DNA from: Rhizoclosmatium globosum
Taxonomy: Eukaryota > Chytridiomycota > Chytridiomycetes > Chytridiales > Chytriomycetaceae
Assembly: GCA_002104985.1 (NCBI GenBank)
Contig: MCGO01000191.1
Coordinates: forward strand, 1-64,000
Length of the DNA stretch: 64,000 bases
Direction: 5' to 3'
Shown here: in pieces, positions 1 through 12,008 of the stretch
Position numbering within the stretch: the first letter of the stretch is position 1
Layout of the letters: each line of letters begins with the position of its first letter
Notes under the pieces: generated by a model
What the model saw: only the letters and a program-made list of their open reading frames with translations
What the model was told of the DNA's origin: nothing
The model's database searches: none
Position numbers and translations under genes: made by a program

Positions 1-190
1 GTTGTGAAGGGGAATTCTTCATCATTTTCTGATTGGCTAAAATATTACCGTACTCAATGGGAAAAAAAGGAGACAACCAAGCTGTAATACTTCAGCGATT
101 TGATTTAAAGTTGTGAATAATGAAGAATTCCTGCCTACTATTAAGATTTCCATTATCAACTAATAAACTCATTTATTGCAGTAAAGAATT

Positions 191-1090
191 TCAAACAAGT
201 TTGTTTGGCATAGACTCCTTCCTGGTATGATAGCCAATACCAGAGCCAATTCCTGAGGGTTCCGATTCGTTTTTTCCACTTGCTGACATTGTTGTAGATT
301 GTCTATTGGCTTCACCAAACAACTTTCTCAAAATACCTTTGATCAACCCACGATAGCATACACCAGCTAATAAAATTCCAATCAAAAAACGCAGCGCGCG
401 GCTGGATCAAGTTCAAGTTTTCTTCAAATGCAATTATCAAGGCACTGATCCCGAGAATTATTTCCACAATAAATAAAATTTGAGCCTTTTGAACAACATG
501 CTTTGAGGTTACCAGAGTGAATTGAGTCTTCCGTTAATGAGTTTGTGCAATGAATAACAATCCAAACAAGTACGAATAAAAAGAAAGGGAAAAAGGGATG
601 CAATTTGTACTGCAGTTGATTGGGGTGTGAGGAAGGCGTTGGTAATTTTTGGATCAGTGGATGAAATGAAGATGAATACAGTTCGCAACAATCGTATTAT
701 CAAAATCACACCAACCACTACGTTTCTTACACGTTCAAACATCTGTTTTCTAGATTCTACCTCGTTCAAAGCCATAAATCTATTGAAACTGGAAAACAAT
801 ATGCTACACATTGTGAATGTGTATGGAACAGTGGCGGCGGCTATAACCCAATTATAATTCGGTATCGCACCGGTTGTAGAGCTAGTCCAAACGTTTACGG
901 TCATGAGAGTCACGTAGATGAACCAACAGCCAAGGGCAAAAGCAATCAGCCAGTCGTCTGGAACAAACTTTCGGGTCTTGAGGTTGAAAGCGCTCTTCAT
1001 CATCAATCCGTACGAGAAGCCAGAAGCTAATATTTGAAAGTTGTTGCGATCCCAGGCTTGATGTGCCGCGGTTGGGTTATACACTCCCAT
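191..1090 (-). CDS. Multi-pass membrane protein, function unknown
   Basis: I do not recognise the family. The 5' exon runs down from the ATG at 1090 and encodes several hydrophobic segments: one near residues 20-35, strong ones around residues 48-68 and 78-100, then 125-145 and 155-175. The 3' exon (about 404-191) adds one more hydrophobic stretch and a polar Ser/Gly-rich tail. The layout resembles a small seven-helix or tetraspan-type membrane protein. The join between the exons is unresolved. A canonical intron from about 512 to 405 (GTAACC...CCAG) gives a consistent frame. However, the skipped segment in another frame also reads as a good transmembrane helix (about 515-410), which would need an extra intron at about 610-528 and a one-base frame change near 395. 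Existence of the gene is fairly sure, exact structure is not. Confidence 0.55.
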
Positions 1091-1191
1091 CTTGTTTTAA
1101 AGTAAATCTTTTGTTTCGGGACAATATGGTTTACTACTTTCTTTTACTGATATACCCGTTACGAAAATTAAAATGGCACAAATTGACAGAA

Positions 1192-2193
1192 TTAAATCCA
1201 AGGATTGTATGCTGTTATGATAGGTTGTTCTTCAGGTGTTGATTCTCTCATCTTGACTTCATCGTCATCATAGTCATCGTCCACAGCCGGAAACCCAAAA
1301 AATCGTTCAATAGCGACAGCAGTCTGCTTCTTCATCCTCAATCCATACCTCGAAACTATCGTCTCTTGACCAGGTACAGAAAACCCAGCCGACGACATTC
1401 TAGAACTCGACGCGGAAAGCGAAGCCCTCGGCGTCCAAATCCGTTGCATCCGGCTCGGCCGCGGAACATTTGAAATCGTAAGTGAAATCGTGGTATCCGA
1501 CCCAGGAAGTCTGAAATTCACTGCATCCGCCCAATTCCTCAAAAAGATGCGATAGTTCTTGTCAATCGGTTCAAACACCCACGCCGCGTTTGCAGTACGA
1601 CAAACGGCGCATGAGTCCAGGTGTCGCTGAGGAACGTGGACGGCGAGGCGGCCTTCGTTGTTCCAGAGGTCGGTTTCGTTGATGCTGTTGCGGGAGGGTG
1701 ATATTCCTGTGCCTGATTTTTGCCAGAGAGAGCATTTCCAGCGGTTTGAGGGAGAGGATTGTTGGGCGATGGATTGGGTTTCAGATGTGAAGTGGACTCT
1801 GCCGGAGGCACCCAGTTTCCAGCGGCATATTTTGACGTGCATGGATTCGGGGACTACTTGTAAGAGGAATATTGATTGGTCTGAAGGAAGAGAGAAATAT
1901 TGGCTTTGGAGTTGTTGATTCTCCTTGTCAGACTCCAGGTCTGAAGGTGCTGAAATGCCGTAGTAGAGCACGTCGAATGTGCTAACGTCTGTTTCGACTG
2001 AGATATCGAATGAAAGGCTTCCCACATCCATTGCGAGAAAGAGCTGTCCAAAGTGTGAGTTTGTAACAATCTCTCGCATTCGTCTGCTTGTCTGGCTTAT
2101 TGTTCTAATGTCATAGATGGATAGCTGTGGAAGCAATAGAATCTGTGTTAGGATCTCCGTGGGAAGTTGTGGTTGTTGGTTCAGAGGTGCCAT
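1192..2193 (-). CDS. F-box protein
   Basis: Single-exon gene of 333 codons. Residues about 8-50 match the F-box pattern (LPTEIL near residue 10, followed by an I/L-rich helix pattern and a conserved basic segment). F-box proteins are substrate adaptors of SCF ubiquitin ligases, binding Skp1 through this helix bundle. The rest has no repeat I recognise; there is an acidic DDDYDDDE patch near the C-terminus. An upstream in-frame ATG exists at 2343, but the extra 50 residues are Ser/Asn/Phe-rich and look like translated leader, and the start at 2193 puts the F-box at the extreme N-terminus as is usual. The gene is divergent from the PIG-L gene, whose ATG is 193 bp away. Confidence 0.65.
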   Translation of the reverse strand: MAPLNQQPQLPTEILTQILLLPQLSIYDIRTISQTSRRMREIVTNSHFGQLFLAMDVGSLSFDISVETDVSTFDVLYYGISAPSDLESDKENQQLQSQYFSLPSDQSIFLLQVVPESMHVKICRWKLGASGRVHFTSETQSIAQQSSPSNRWKCSLWQKSGTGISPSRNSINETDLWNNEGRLAVHVPQRHLDSCAVCRTANAAWVFEPIDKNYRIFLRNWADAVNFRLPGSDTTISLTISNVPRPSRMQRIWTPRASLSASSSRMSSAGFSVPGQETIVSRYGLRMKKQTAVAIERFFGFPAVDDDYDDDEVKMRESTPEEQPIITAYNPWI

Positions 2194-2386
2194 CGTTGGT
2201 TGGTTTGGGAAGAGTTTCGATTCGAAATTGGAGAGGCTTCTGCTTTGGAACAAATAGAAGAAAAGGAAGAGAGGAGAAGCCGCATCATTTAGAGTGCTTG
2301 ATGAATTGTTTATTGTGTTATATACACTTCCAAGAGCTTCCAAGGTTATCCTTGATCCGACTTGACGTCACAGAAAGTCTTTCCAA

Positions 2387-3417
2387 ATGATCGTAACGAC
2401 ACTCCTCCTTCCACTCGCCACAACAGCCATCGTCTTCTACATCTACTTGACTCTTGTCCCATCTGCCAAAACGCACTTTCTCGTTCCAAAGGGTTTCTTT
2501 GAGCCCAAGGCATCCTCCAAAACCAAAAACATTCTATTGGTTGTTGCGCATCCGGACGATGAATGCATGTTCTTTGGCCCAACTGTTCTTCATTTGACGA
2601 GAGAGGCCGGCGTGGTTGTGCATGCTGTTTCTGTCTCAAATGGTTTGCTGGAACTTGGGTGTGGTGATCCCAAGCTAATCTGTTCAATTCATGCAGGAAA
2701 CTTTGATGGTCTCGGAGCAGTGCGACAGAAGGAGTTTGTGGAGAGTTGTAAAGCACTGGGGATTCAGCCTGAGAACGTTGTTGTATTGGACGACGAGTGA
2801 GTTCTGGATTGAGGCAAGTTACGTCAAGAGGCTTAACTCTGTTTTCTCTTTCAGAAAGATGCAAGATGGTATGAAAGTATGGTGGAAGGAAGAAGATGTA
2901 GCTCGCGTTGTTCAGCCGCTTGTTGAAAGGCTGAAGATTGAAACAGTGAGTCTCACCGTACTATGCCGATAAAAATGGAACTCATATTTCACATTAAGAT
3001 CATAACGTTCGATAAATATGGCATCTCTGGACACCCGAACCACCGCGCTCTCTACACTGGTGTCAAACACCTTGTCGCCCAAACCCAACATCAAAAGATC
3101 AAAGCCTTCGCTCTCATTTCCGTTCCACTCCTCCGCAAGTTCATTTCTATTTTGACCTGTTCCCGACATTCCTCATGCACTTTCGACACACTCTGAAGAA
3201 CCGAAAGAAATTGCTTGAAACGCAAAACGCGGCAGAAGTGCGATCGATTCTAATGAGTAAACTGAGGAAAGAGCGTGTGTTGTTTTTGGGAACGCCCGGA
3301 GATGTATGGGGAGCTAGGAAGGCAATGGCGTGTCACAAGTCACAGATGGTTTGGTTCAGGCATTTGTACCTAGTCTTTTCACGGTATATGTTCATTAATG
3401 AGTTGGAGGAAATTTGA
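2387..3417 (+). CDS. GPI12: GlcNAc-phosphatidylinositol de-N-acetylase (PIG-L/Gpi12)
   Basis: Second enzyme of GPI-anchor synthesis, removing acetate from GlcNAc-PI at the cytoplasmic face of the ER. The N-terminus is one hydrophobic anchor helix (residues about 5-24). Then come the diagnostic AHPDDE metal-binding motif near residue 55 and, in the third exon, a GHPNH motif with the second set of metal ligands. Exons: 2387-2796, 2855-2945 and 2999-3417, with clean GTGAGT donors. Inside exon 3 the frame breaks at a T4 run (3150-3153). Before it the protein reads LLRKFISI. After it the family-like tail continues in another frame (DLFPTFLMHFRHTLK). One more T would give an uninterrupted C-terminus. 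This is either a sequencing indel or a recent inactivating mutation; with all else intact I favour the former. Confidence 0.85.
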
Positions 3418-3436
3418 ATTGTGCCAATAAGATTTA

Positions 3437-4372
3437 TTATGACTTGACGATTCGATTCAATCCGTCGGCCACACTTTTACGGAAATCTTCAGATATTGGC
3501 TTCTCATGCGCCAGGTATCCTTCAAAGAATCGTTCTGACAGCCATTTTGATTTGATGACGGCAAGTTCACGATCCTGTTCGAAGCAAGAACCTGTTAGAG
3601 AGGGCTTCCACACGAAAACGTAATTAGAATCAAATACCTCATATTCCACACGGAGTTCGCCCTTTGCAGTCTTGGTAAAGAACATTCGTGCATTCTTTGG
3701 AATGTTACCAGATGGAAACTTCGCCTCCAGCTCTTTCACCGCATCCTCGGCAGCTCTCTGGTCAGCCTCATTAGCGAATGCACCGTCTTTGATATCTTTT
3801 GCGACTCTGCCGTTGAGGAAACGAGTGAATCCCTGACGCAAGTGAGGACCTGTAGTTGCACGGACAGGTTCGATAGAGAGAGTCAGTTCAGCATTTGGAC
3901 GGCGAACAAAGTCTTTCATGTAGAAGGAGTCTTCATCGCCATTGAGGAGTTTTGCGGGAGAGTAGTTCTGTCTCCAGTGCTGCGACTTCTTGATGGCATT
4001 CTAAGCGAAAGAGTGGATGAGACAGAGTAATCAATATCACGCCTCTTCACGAACCAGAGATGCGGCGTCGGCGTAAAGAGCGGCGACGTAGACGTTGAAT
4101 CGCAGGAGAGTCACGTGTCGCACGCCAAAGCCGACGAGTTCCTTTCCGCCAATCTGGTTTGGCACCGGTGTCTGAGTCGCCGCTTCGATTGAAAAAGCGG
4201 ACGTCGCAGTCGCAGTCGAAGTTGCGTTTGCGTCAAAGTTCGCCGTTCGAGTTCCAAAAACCGAAACCGAAACAACGCCGCCGACGAGTCCAAGCCCAGA
4301 AAGGAGTTGCGGAAACACGCGCCGAATGCGCTGCGAGCCAATCAGATTGAGCCGTGGAAGGAAGTGTGCCAT
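3437..4372 (-). CDS. Mitochondrial chalcone-isomerase-fold protein (AIM18/AIM46-like)
   Basis: Two exons, 4372-4055 and 4000-3437, joined across a 54-nt intron with a GTTCGT donor. The protein begins with an Arg-rich, acid-free segment typical of a mitochondrial presequence, followed by a hydrophobic Gly/Val stretch. The family signature then follows: a K-E-L-V-G-F-G-V-R segment, L-R-F-N-V-Y-V-A-A-L-Y-A-D, and downstream the chalcone-isomerase domain with R-x-x-T-G-P-H-L-R-Q-G-F and an F-x-K-x-x-K-G-E-L hairpin. In yeast, Aim18 and Aim46 are inner-membrane proteins with a chalcone isomerase fold that lack flavonoid isomerase activity and can bind heme. An in-frame ATG further upstream (4567) overlaps the FAM161 gene and encodes unlikely sequence, so the start at 4372 is preferred. 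Confidence 0.7.
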
Positions 4373-4459
4373 TTGCTCCTTTCTCTTTTGTTGGTAAATC
4401 TTCAAAAGTGACAAATCATCCAGACTCACTCTCTGTCTCACTCTCTGTCTCAAATTAAA

Positions 4460-7081
4460 ATGGACTTGGGCCTCGTTGGTGTACCTTTGCGTGGAGAACC
4501 GCAAAAGAGACCCTTGCGTAGGGCTCCAGATTACGAAAACAACTGGAACAAGAATCAACCAATCCAACCCCCTCCTCGTCTGTTCAACTACAAACCTGCT
4601 TCTTCTGCTACAAAGAAACCTAGTCGCAATCGTTCCTTCTCGTCAACAAGCTACAGTCAGTCTTCGTCACATTCTCGTACCCCGTCCCAGTCTGTCAGAA
4701 GTTCAGATGACCCCTCCAGTTCTCAGAGCAACTCAAACGCGCCTATACGAAAAGCGAAACAGGAGCCGAAAGAGTGCACAATTGAAGAATCTTGTCACCA
4801 TGCTCTGTCAAGTCTTGAAGATCTTGGCGTTCGCACTCTTTCTCATCTGTTAGACGACTACCACTCCTCAATCCGAACGGACCAGCAACGGAAGTCTCTC
4901 GCAGCCCGTGCCGAATATCTCAAACAAAAATTATACGGTCACATTTCTCCAATTGAGCGCGCTTTGGCTCCTCATACCTTTGGTTGGCAAGAAACTCCAT
5001 GGACTCTTGACATGAACTCAGCCTCCGAGCCTCTTCATGCACATGAAATAGAACATGGCCATCGTCATACGCCCTATGTTTGGATAGGAGAAACAAGGAA
5101 TCCAGACAACGTTCTCGAGAGTGCTGAAGAGGCTGCCATGTGGGAGACTCTTAGACATGCAGAAGCACGCGCTTTCCCATTAGAGAATGATGAAATTGTT
5201 CGGAACGTATTTGCGGGATTGGAGCAAGCCATGACTGCTGAGGATGTGGATTCATTGGAACGGCAGTGGCAAGAGCGGCCTCATTATGAAAATAGGGTAT
5301 GTATTGCTATATTATGGTTTGTTGATTGATGCGGTTTTCCTGCTCGTTCATGCGACTAATCGAACATTCCTCACAGCCACCTCGAGAGGATTCTCCCGAA
5401 CCCGAAATATTTAAAAAGTTTAATGTTAATGGCAAGAAAAAGGTAGGATTCTCCGGAAGTAAGGAACACGAGAACGACTCGAGGAGTGATGACGGATCCT
5501 CCAACTCAGGTAAAGCCCTCCTTCAAAAACAGAAGGAATTACTAATTGTTTTCAGGTGACACGGAAACCTTGTTTTCTCCGTCTCAAGATCCAACACCGT
5601 ACGGAACTCCATACCACACTCGTTCTCGTTCAATCGATTCAGACAACTACGTTGCCCCTCTTCCAAAAGAGAAATCTATATCTCAAAAGAGACTAGAAGC
5701 AGATTTGGCTGCCAAGAAAGCGAAAGAAGAGATGGAACTAAGTTGCAAGTTTAAAGCAACTCCAGGTTTGTATCTTATTTGTCCATCTATGGTACTCAAA
5801 CTTGCCATAGTCCCGGCTTCATCACTACTTCCGAGATTTGACGAAATCATGAGAAAGATGGGAAACAAAAGTACAAAGACACGAAACGAACGTGCCAACG
5901 ACCTCATGTCCAAAATCAAGCCTTTTAGTTTCAGTAGTACGGGTTGCGATGCGGATCATTCCTCTCAATCGACTTTGATGCATTGCAAATGCAAAGTAGA
6001 TATCGTCTTTATAAATGCAAAGTCACTAAGCCTCGTAACAGTCACAATCAAACAAATTCATCCAAGATATGCTTCAAGAAATCGAACAAGAAAAGAAGGA
6101 CGCAATTCGCAAAAAGTCAGCGTATTTACTCACTTCGAAGAACAGTCTTGCTGCTCATGCCGCTGAGGACGGACGTAAAAAGAGACAACAGTTGCTAGGT
6201 AAGCCTTGTGATATGCAAAAGCACATCAACCTGAACTACATCACAAAGAGAGACAAAAAACGGGAGGAATCACTCCATATCATTCCTTCAAACCGAAAAT
6301 CAATCATAACATTCCAGACTTCAAAACTCTTCAAAGCGAATTTGAACGCGAGCTCGAGTCGAAGAAAGGCACCAAGCCGAAAGTTGTGTACGTCTTATTT
6401 TGTTAGCCTTTTGCAAAAAGCTTACTTATGAATATCAGACCAGAGCCGTTTCAAGGACTTGAAGAACATGAACAACAGGCTGAACAAAAGAAACGCAATC
6501 GAGAGAGGCAGGAAGCTCGACAACTTGAAAAAGGGTTGAGAAAGGCTGAGTTTAAGGCGACGCATAACCCAGCACTTGGAGATGAGGTAAAAGCGACACA
6601 TTGGTGACCTTAGAGATGTTAACACGAGCCTAATCGACAGCCTCCGCCACTAACATGCAAAGAAACGAAAACCTCAGTCTTGAAAGTGATGGCAGCACAA
6701 AAGAAGATTGAAGAACTCGCAAAAAAGGAGGAACAAGCTGAAACGCCTGTCCACTTACCAAAAGAAAGAGAAAAGGTATTCAAAAAACAAGACACTCTTA
6801 TATTTCCCCCCGACTCATACTTCATAAACAAGGAAATGATTACAAAACTTCAAACGCGTTTCGAAATCGCAAACTCGGCAAAACGGCAACGCGCTGAGGC
6901 CCTTCGCGCGAAACTTGCTAAGGAAGAGCGACAACGCGTTCGTGAGTATAAACTCAAGTTGAGAGAAATTGAAGAGAAACTGGAGGATCGGTTGTGTTTG
7001 TTTGAGTTGGTTAGTATTGACGGAGCAAAGAGGAAGGCGAGGAGGGAGGTGGAGGAGATTTTGAAGGCTGTTAAAGTTTGA
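4460..7081 (+). CDS. FAM161 family centrosome/cilium-base protein
   Basis: Multi-exon gene. Resolved parts: exon 1 4460-5296, exon 2 5377-5509, exon 3 5556-5765, exon 4 from 5811, last exon 6641-7081; several small exons lie between. The N-terminus is Ser/Pro-rich and low complexity. The diagnostic FAM161 (UPF0564) blocks follow. Across the exon 3/4 junction is the F-K-A-T-P-V-P-A-S-S pattern running into a P-x-F-D-E-I-M-R-K helix and a K-P-F-S-F motif. Near 6320 is an I-P-D-F-x-x-L-Q-x-x-F-E segment. A charged coiled coil ends the protein. FAM161A/B bind microtubules at the centriole, basal body and connecting cilium. Fungi without flagella lack this family, so it supports a zoosporic fungus. 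Internal exon ends between 5940 and 6640 were not all resolved. Confidence 0.7.
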
Positions 7082-7534
7082 ACGTGTATAAAGAGCAACA
7101 CTGTTTCGTGGCGTTTTTTTTTTCAAACTCAGCAGAATCACAGGATTAAGTAATTTCCTTGCTTTGTTTGAAGAGGACTCAATTTGTCAAATCAGAGGCA
7201 TCCTGGTTGATGCGAGAGGAAACTTGCAAAATCAACAAGTTTTTAAGGCATCTTGTTTATGTAAGTCATAAACGTACAAGTTGCAACAGAGTTGGTACAT
7301 CTCAAGATTTCCCTCAGCTTCATTTTATCTATAGCTAGCGCTAGGATTTCCTCTCTGTGGACTAGATTTTAACGGAAAGTAACAGAGTCGAAACACAACT
7401 CGTAATCACAGCTTTCTAAAGACGTATTAGTCTTCCCTGTTCTTGTATCCATCCACCAAATGCAAGAAGTTAATGGGTTCTCTAGATGGAGAGTTGTACG
7501 AGTCATCATGTTACAACTACCTTTCTCGAGCATC
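7082..7534. other. Intergenic, no gene seen
   Basis: 453 bp between the FAM161 stop and the tRNA-Arg gene. No ORF with protein-like composition, no repeat. A T9 run at about 7115-7123 follows the FAM161 gene and may belong to its 3' end region. Confidence 0.5.
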
Positions 7535-7606
7535 GGGTGCTTAGCGCAGTGGTAGCGCATCAGTCTTCGAATCTGAGGGTCGCAGGTTCGACCCCTGCAG
7601 TGCTCG
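7535..7606 (+). tRNA. tRNA-Arg, anticodon TCG
   Basis: A 72-nt intronless cloverleaf. The acceptor stem is GGGTGCT with AGTGCTC, all paired if G-T pairs are allowed. The D arm is GCGC...GCGC around AGTGGTA. The anticodon arm has loop CTTCGAA, giving anticodon TCG (reads CGA). The T arm is GCAGG-TTCGACC-CCTGC. A short poly-T (TGTTTT) just downstream fits RNA polymerase III termination. The internal A and B boxes are intact. One mismatch closes the anticodon stem (T-T), which is a mild oddity. Confidence 0.85.
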
Positions 7607-7964
7607 TGTTTTAGCAATTGTGGGAGTAGACGTATGGATCAGTCAAATATTGGCGGAAGGAACCCCTTGACAAGCTATCTCCTTCCTTCTTTAACTGTAG
7701 ATTTTGCGTCCAACCATTTATTGCATTAAGATTTAAGAATCATCCAGATTTGTTCTTGTCGGAAACCAATGAAACGCATGTGGCAGTCTCACACACATCC
7801 TCCTCCGTAGTAAGGTTGTCCACAGCGTGCGATATTCATCCACTGAACTGTTTGTATTGCCCTGTTTTTTTGCTGCTAGAACGTATATTACGTAGAACCA
7901 ATTGATGATATGTTTCAATAGTGAAATGAGGAAGGGGAACTTTCCCTTATGAAGGAGACCATGG

Positions 7965-8340
7965 TGGCATCGCTAAACAGAGTCCATGTAAGTTCCCATA
8001 CGTGACTGGGTGACACCCTTAATTGCGTTTCTTTCCACGTATCTGTAGTATAGGTTGAGTCCACTGTCTCAAAATGCAAGCTGTATTCCAAATTAGTAAG
8101 AATTGTTAAGAACGCATTTGGGGCTATACAAGATTGCGCGCACTTGACAGCTATGCAGGAAAGTAGATAGTGATTACCTCCTCATACGCTGCAATTTTTG
8201 CCTCTTGCTTCTGCTTCTGTATTTGTCATTTAGAAGTTTTAGAGACCGTACCTTCAAAATAAACGCACCATACGTTTGAGCTTGACGATTTGGCCCCCCT
8301 CGCACTTTTGATTTTGATACTTATCTGAAGTCAGTTTCAC
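7965..8340 (-). pseudogene. Decayed partial copy of the coiled-coil gene at 10.5-12.0 kb
   Basis: Blocks here match, in the same order and orientation, blocks of the gene at 10532-12008. The clearest is 8174-8210, which repeats the exon/intron edge at 11642-11680 (ACCTCCTCA..CGC.GCAATTTTTGCC TCTTGCT on the plus strand). Further blocks are a following AG.AGTTTTAG, an ACCTT with GAGCTTGA, and 8058-8078, which resembles 11090-11110 (GAGYCYACTGYCTCRAAA). Stops and indels fill the frames, so no protein can be made. It is best explained as a tandem duplicate that lost function. Outer limits are approximate because similarity fades gradually. Confidence 0.5.
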
Positions 8341-10531
8341 AAAAAACATTTTGTTTTCAATTACTCAGTATCCAGGGGTGCAACGTTTCGTTTCTGTGAG
8401 TCAACTTCTACTTTATTAAATTAAACAAACCACGCATCTGTGGTAATATTTTTATGCCATTTATCCGCTCTTCACATCCATTCTCAAAACTCATTGCTTT
8501 CTCCTATTCTCAATAATTTCTAGATTTTTCGGTCAATTGCAACCAGCTCCACTACAGTCTCGTTGCTTTCCTTATCCTTCTATCTCTGTCCTGACTGTTA
8601 AAACATTCCAAGTTTTCCTCACGTATCCAAACACTACAATCGTCCTTGATCCATTTAACCACGCTTACTGTTGTTATTTAAACTAACTTTCAAGAGGTTT
8701 CACAATCTCTCCACACATTCCCTCTCGTCGCGATGCCTTCAACGAAACATACACACTCTAACATTCCAACACGAGTCCAACATTCATTTATATAAATTGT
8801 GATGTACTTGAACAAGAATCGGGCCGCCAATAACTTCACTGCTAACGTAAGTTCCATTTCGCGTTGTACCACGTTCGTTGTATTTGAGATACCTTTGTCA
8901 CCAGTGTCCATCTCAGATAACATAATTTTTCCATGATGCAAATGTTCCAGATTAAATGGCATCTTGTTATATTTCTGTATGTAATGATGGCCTTGCATTT
9001 ATGATTCACACTTTGAACCCACTTGGTCTTGTAACATTTTCTACTCATTTGTGTCCACCAATCCGAATCGATTTTCCCACTTATAGATAGTTTGCAGGAC
9101 GTACGAGGAAGCTCATTCTCATGTTTCAAAAGGTGCATTGTGCCGTCATTCTTGTTCTGTGTTTATTCCTTTGAAAGTCGATTATTCTGTCGCCCTAATC
9201 ACCATGCAAATACGCAAGGTTTTACATGAGCTCGGTTGTTTCTCAATTTGATTATATTTGTACTGAAGTAAGATGGGTGGGTTTTATCGAAGCTGAACGT
9301 TCACAATGGTCAAATATTGTAGATCGGAGCTGAGTTCCATATTTTTAACTGCTGTGTGGCGTCTTAGTCTGGAGATTTCGATCAACTGCATGAAAAAGTA
9401 AATAAGCAATAACGCTGTCTTGTTCATAGAGTGAGATAATTCAAGATGAACTATTGCAAATTTCGTCTTTGAAATATTCTTAATTGACTTGTGTAAATAT
9501 AAGGCTGAGTGGTCTCATGAAAAATCCTGTGGCTATCAATATAGTAGTTATGGAGGCCATGGCTTGTCCGTGCCGTTGATGAATGTCGTATTATATTCCT
9601 GTGTATCGTTGCTTTCCCTTGATTTCTTTTTCCTTCTAAATTCCGAGACGAATTTTAATTTACTTCTGACTAGAATAGATTCCCAAGAACAGTGAGGAGA
9701 GTGATCTAATTTACTTTCGAGTTGTGATACGTTTTTGCAAAAATTACTCGAATTCTTTGTTCTGATTCTTCTGAGGTACAAATAACCATGAAATTGGTGT
9801 CATTACTAGATTGTTGTTCCCATTCGCTTCACAAATCCGAATTAGCTTATTCAATCGTAGTTATTCCATCAGTTCCAGCATATTTGCATATGTCACTGGT
9901 GGCTTGAGTAATTTCTTGCTGCAAGTTACGGTTCACAGAAGAGATAATCTAAAACGAAAGTTCTTCGTTTATATTCAATTCTGACACTGGTCAATTTTCT
10001 GAGACATGCAAGTATGGCCAATTTATGGCACAAGAGGAAGCGTTGCACTTCTTAAATAGAATTCTTCGGTCAAACTCTGTATTTCAATTTTAGTGGGGCG
10101 TTGCTTGGTCGGTGGCTACATTCATTGGATTCCTTTTGATTGCCGAAAGAAAATAGGGACGTAACTGTGCAGATCGATTGGTTGGTGAATATGTTGTTCA
10201 ATTAATAAAAGTTCACCTTTTCAACTTTCAATAACTGATTTTAATGCAAAGGGTGGTAGGTCGTGGCCAGGAGACTCACGCCTGTAAATTGTTTGTTTCT
10301 TTGATCCCTCGTACCTATCACGGTAAATTGTGAGTGAAATCCAGACTAATCTTGAAACTTACACAACTAAAAGTATAAAACAGGTGACAGTGATTGTATG
10401 TGTGGGTGTTTTTGAAGCCAAGATGTGAATTACTAAGAAAGTGTAATCAGCCAAATTAACCGCTTAACTCAGAAACTTACAAAGAAATATTATTTTTTTG
10501 GTTTTTTGTTATATATGGCTCTCCAACTCCT
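8341..10531. other. Gene-poor AT-rich stretch
   Basis: About 2.2 kb in which I see no gene, RNA or repeat family. The longest ORFs are at 8690-9138 on the minus strand and have the composition of chance frames. A poly-T tract at 10490-10505 lies just downstream of the next gene's stop. Remnants too decayed to recognise may be present, given the pseudogene immediately to the left. Confidence 0.4.
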
Positions 10532-12008
10532 TTATGAGCGGCTGCGGCGCCGGGGTCCCAAGTCCACAGTTGGGTTGTCAAATACACTCGCTTCCTGAAG
10601 AAACTCAGCCTGGGCCTCAATTTGTGCCACAGTCTCTGGTTCTTCGGGTTCCGCAGCTACAGACTCAGTGACAGCCTCTTGAGTTTGCTCACGAAGAGCA
10701 TTTGCCACAGCCAAGTCGGCCTCCGCAACCCCTTCCAAAAACTCCGAGTGCCCCTCATAGTCAACCTCGAATTCGAGGAAGTCAAAGTCGGGTTGAGCTT
10801 CAATACCTGCCAATTCCGTTTCAATCTCGGTCATCTTCTCCGCAGTAAGGTGTCCCATTTTGTGCCAGTTCTGGTACATTTCCAGATGCTGGTCTTTAGA
10901 CAAGGGCGACCCTCCAAACAATGACAGTTCAAGCTGATCGAGCTGAAACTCTTCTTGCTGCCACTGTTCGGATTCAGCTTCGAAGAGCCCGTGAAAGCGC
11001 CGGTTGACAGAAACCATGTACATCCCCATTCTAGTGAGTGCTACATCTTTGATGGCATGTCTGTCAGAATAATGCTCCGTTGTGTGGGTGGAGCCTACTG
11101 CCTCGAAAGTGTTGCTGACATGCAAAATAAGCCACAACGCGTTAAAACTTTATGCAACTCACAATTTTACCCTTTGTCCTCCTACTTTCGAACCACCAGA
11201 CTTGAAAGAACTCTTCTTCTCGATGGCGATGGAGTGACAGGGAACCACACCGTGGAGGTAGTACTCAGGTACTTTGACAGACTAGACTATGGTCAACTAC
11301 AGTGCCTAAATTATAAAATAGTACACACCAAAATTGCTGCTTTCAACAATTTCATCTCAGTTGCGTGGACCTGTAACTGATATTTAGATGTTTTGTTAAT
11401 GGTTTTATCAAAACAATACCTTTTGGCGCTCGAAATAGTAGGCGAGAGTGTCCTCTCTGTAACAAGCAAACTCAGTTTTCAACAACTGGGTTTCAAACTT
11501 TGCATCTCTTTTCTCCGCCTTGGCAACATCCAATTTGGACTGTGATGTCGCAAGCTCAGCTTCCACTCGCGCCAAACGCGCCTGCAACTATTTACAAGTA
11601 TCAGTTATAATGAATAAGAAGTATTATGGGAGAGATGAATATTACCTCCTCAAACGCCGCAATTTTTGCCTCTTGCTCCTGTGTTTAACAGAGGAGTTTT
11701 AGCAAATATTGACACTGTCGAAGGCACAAACATACCTTAAGTTGGAGCTTGAGGACTTTGTTTTCCATACGCATCTGATCTTCAGTCGCAAGCAAATCGT
11801 GGAACTATGAGAACAAGGAAGGTGATTAGAACAATAGCCAGAGAAGCCGATCTCAATGGATCAAACAACTATAGACGCAAACCTTTGTGGTCATTTCTCT
11901 CTGAAAGTAGTCCGGCGTGAAGCCAATCTTGACGTTTTGGGAAGTAGCAGCAACACCATGCTTGCGATTAAAGCTTGCGCGGACCTTGGTGACGAGGACA
12001 GAAGGCAT
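10532..12008 (-). CDS. Coiled-coil protein with acidic Glu/Ala-rich tail, unknown
   Basis: I do not recognise the family. The start is the ATG at 12008. The gene has several short exons on the minus strand: a 43-residue N-terminal exon, a small exon (FHDLLATEDQMR...), an 11-codon exon (EQEAKIAAFEE), then a heptad-rich coiled coil (LQARLARVEAELATSQSKLD...) ending in a Y-Y-F-E-R-Q-K motif. These are followed by a basic exon and the long last exon that ends in an acidic Glu/Ala/Val segment and an Arg/Ser tip (RRRSRS). Splice sites are canonical and frames join cleanly in the first four exons. The exon join near 11150-11400 is less sure. A decayed copy lies 3 kb away on the same strand, so the locus has duplicated at least once. 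A cytoskeletal or scaffold role is plausible from composition only. Confidence 0.6.

Noticed and set aside
8690..9138. Minus-strand ORFs in the gene-poor stretch
   Set aside because: Short, overlapping in two frames, no domain-like pattern and no splice-supported extension.
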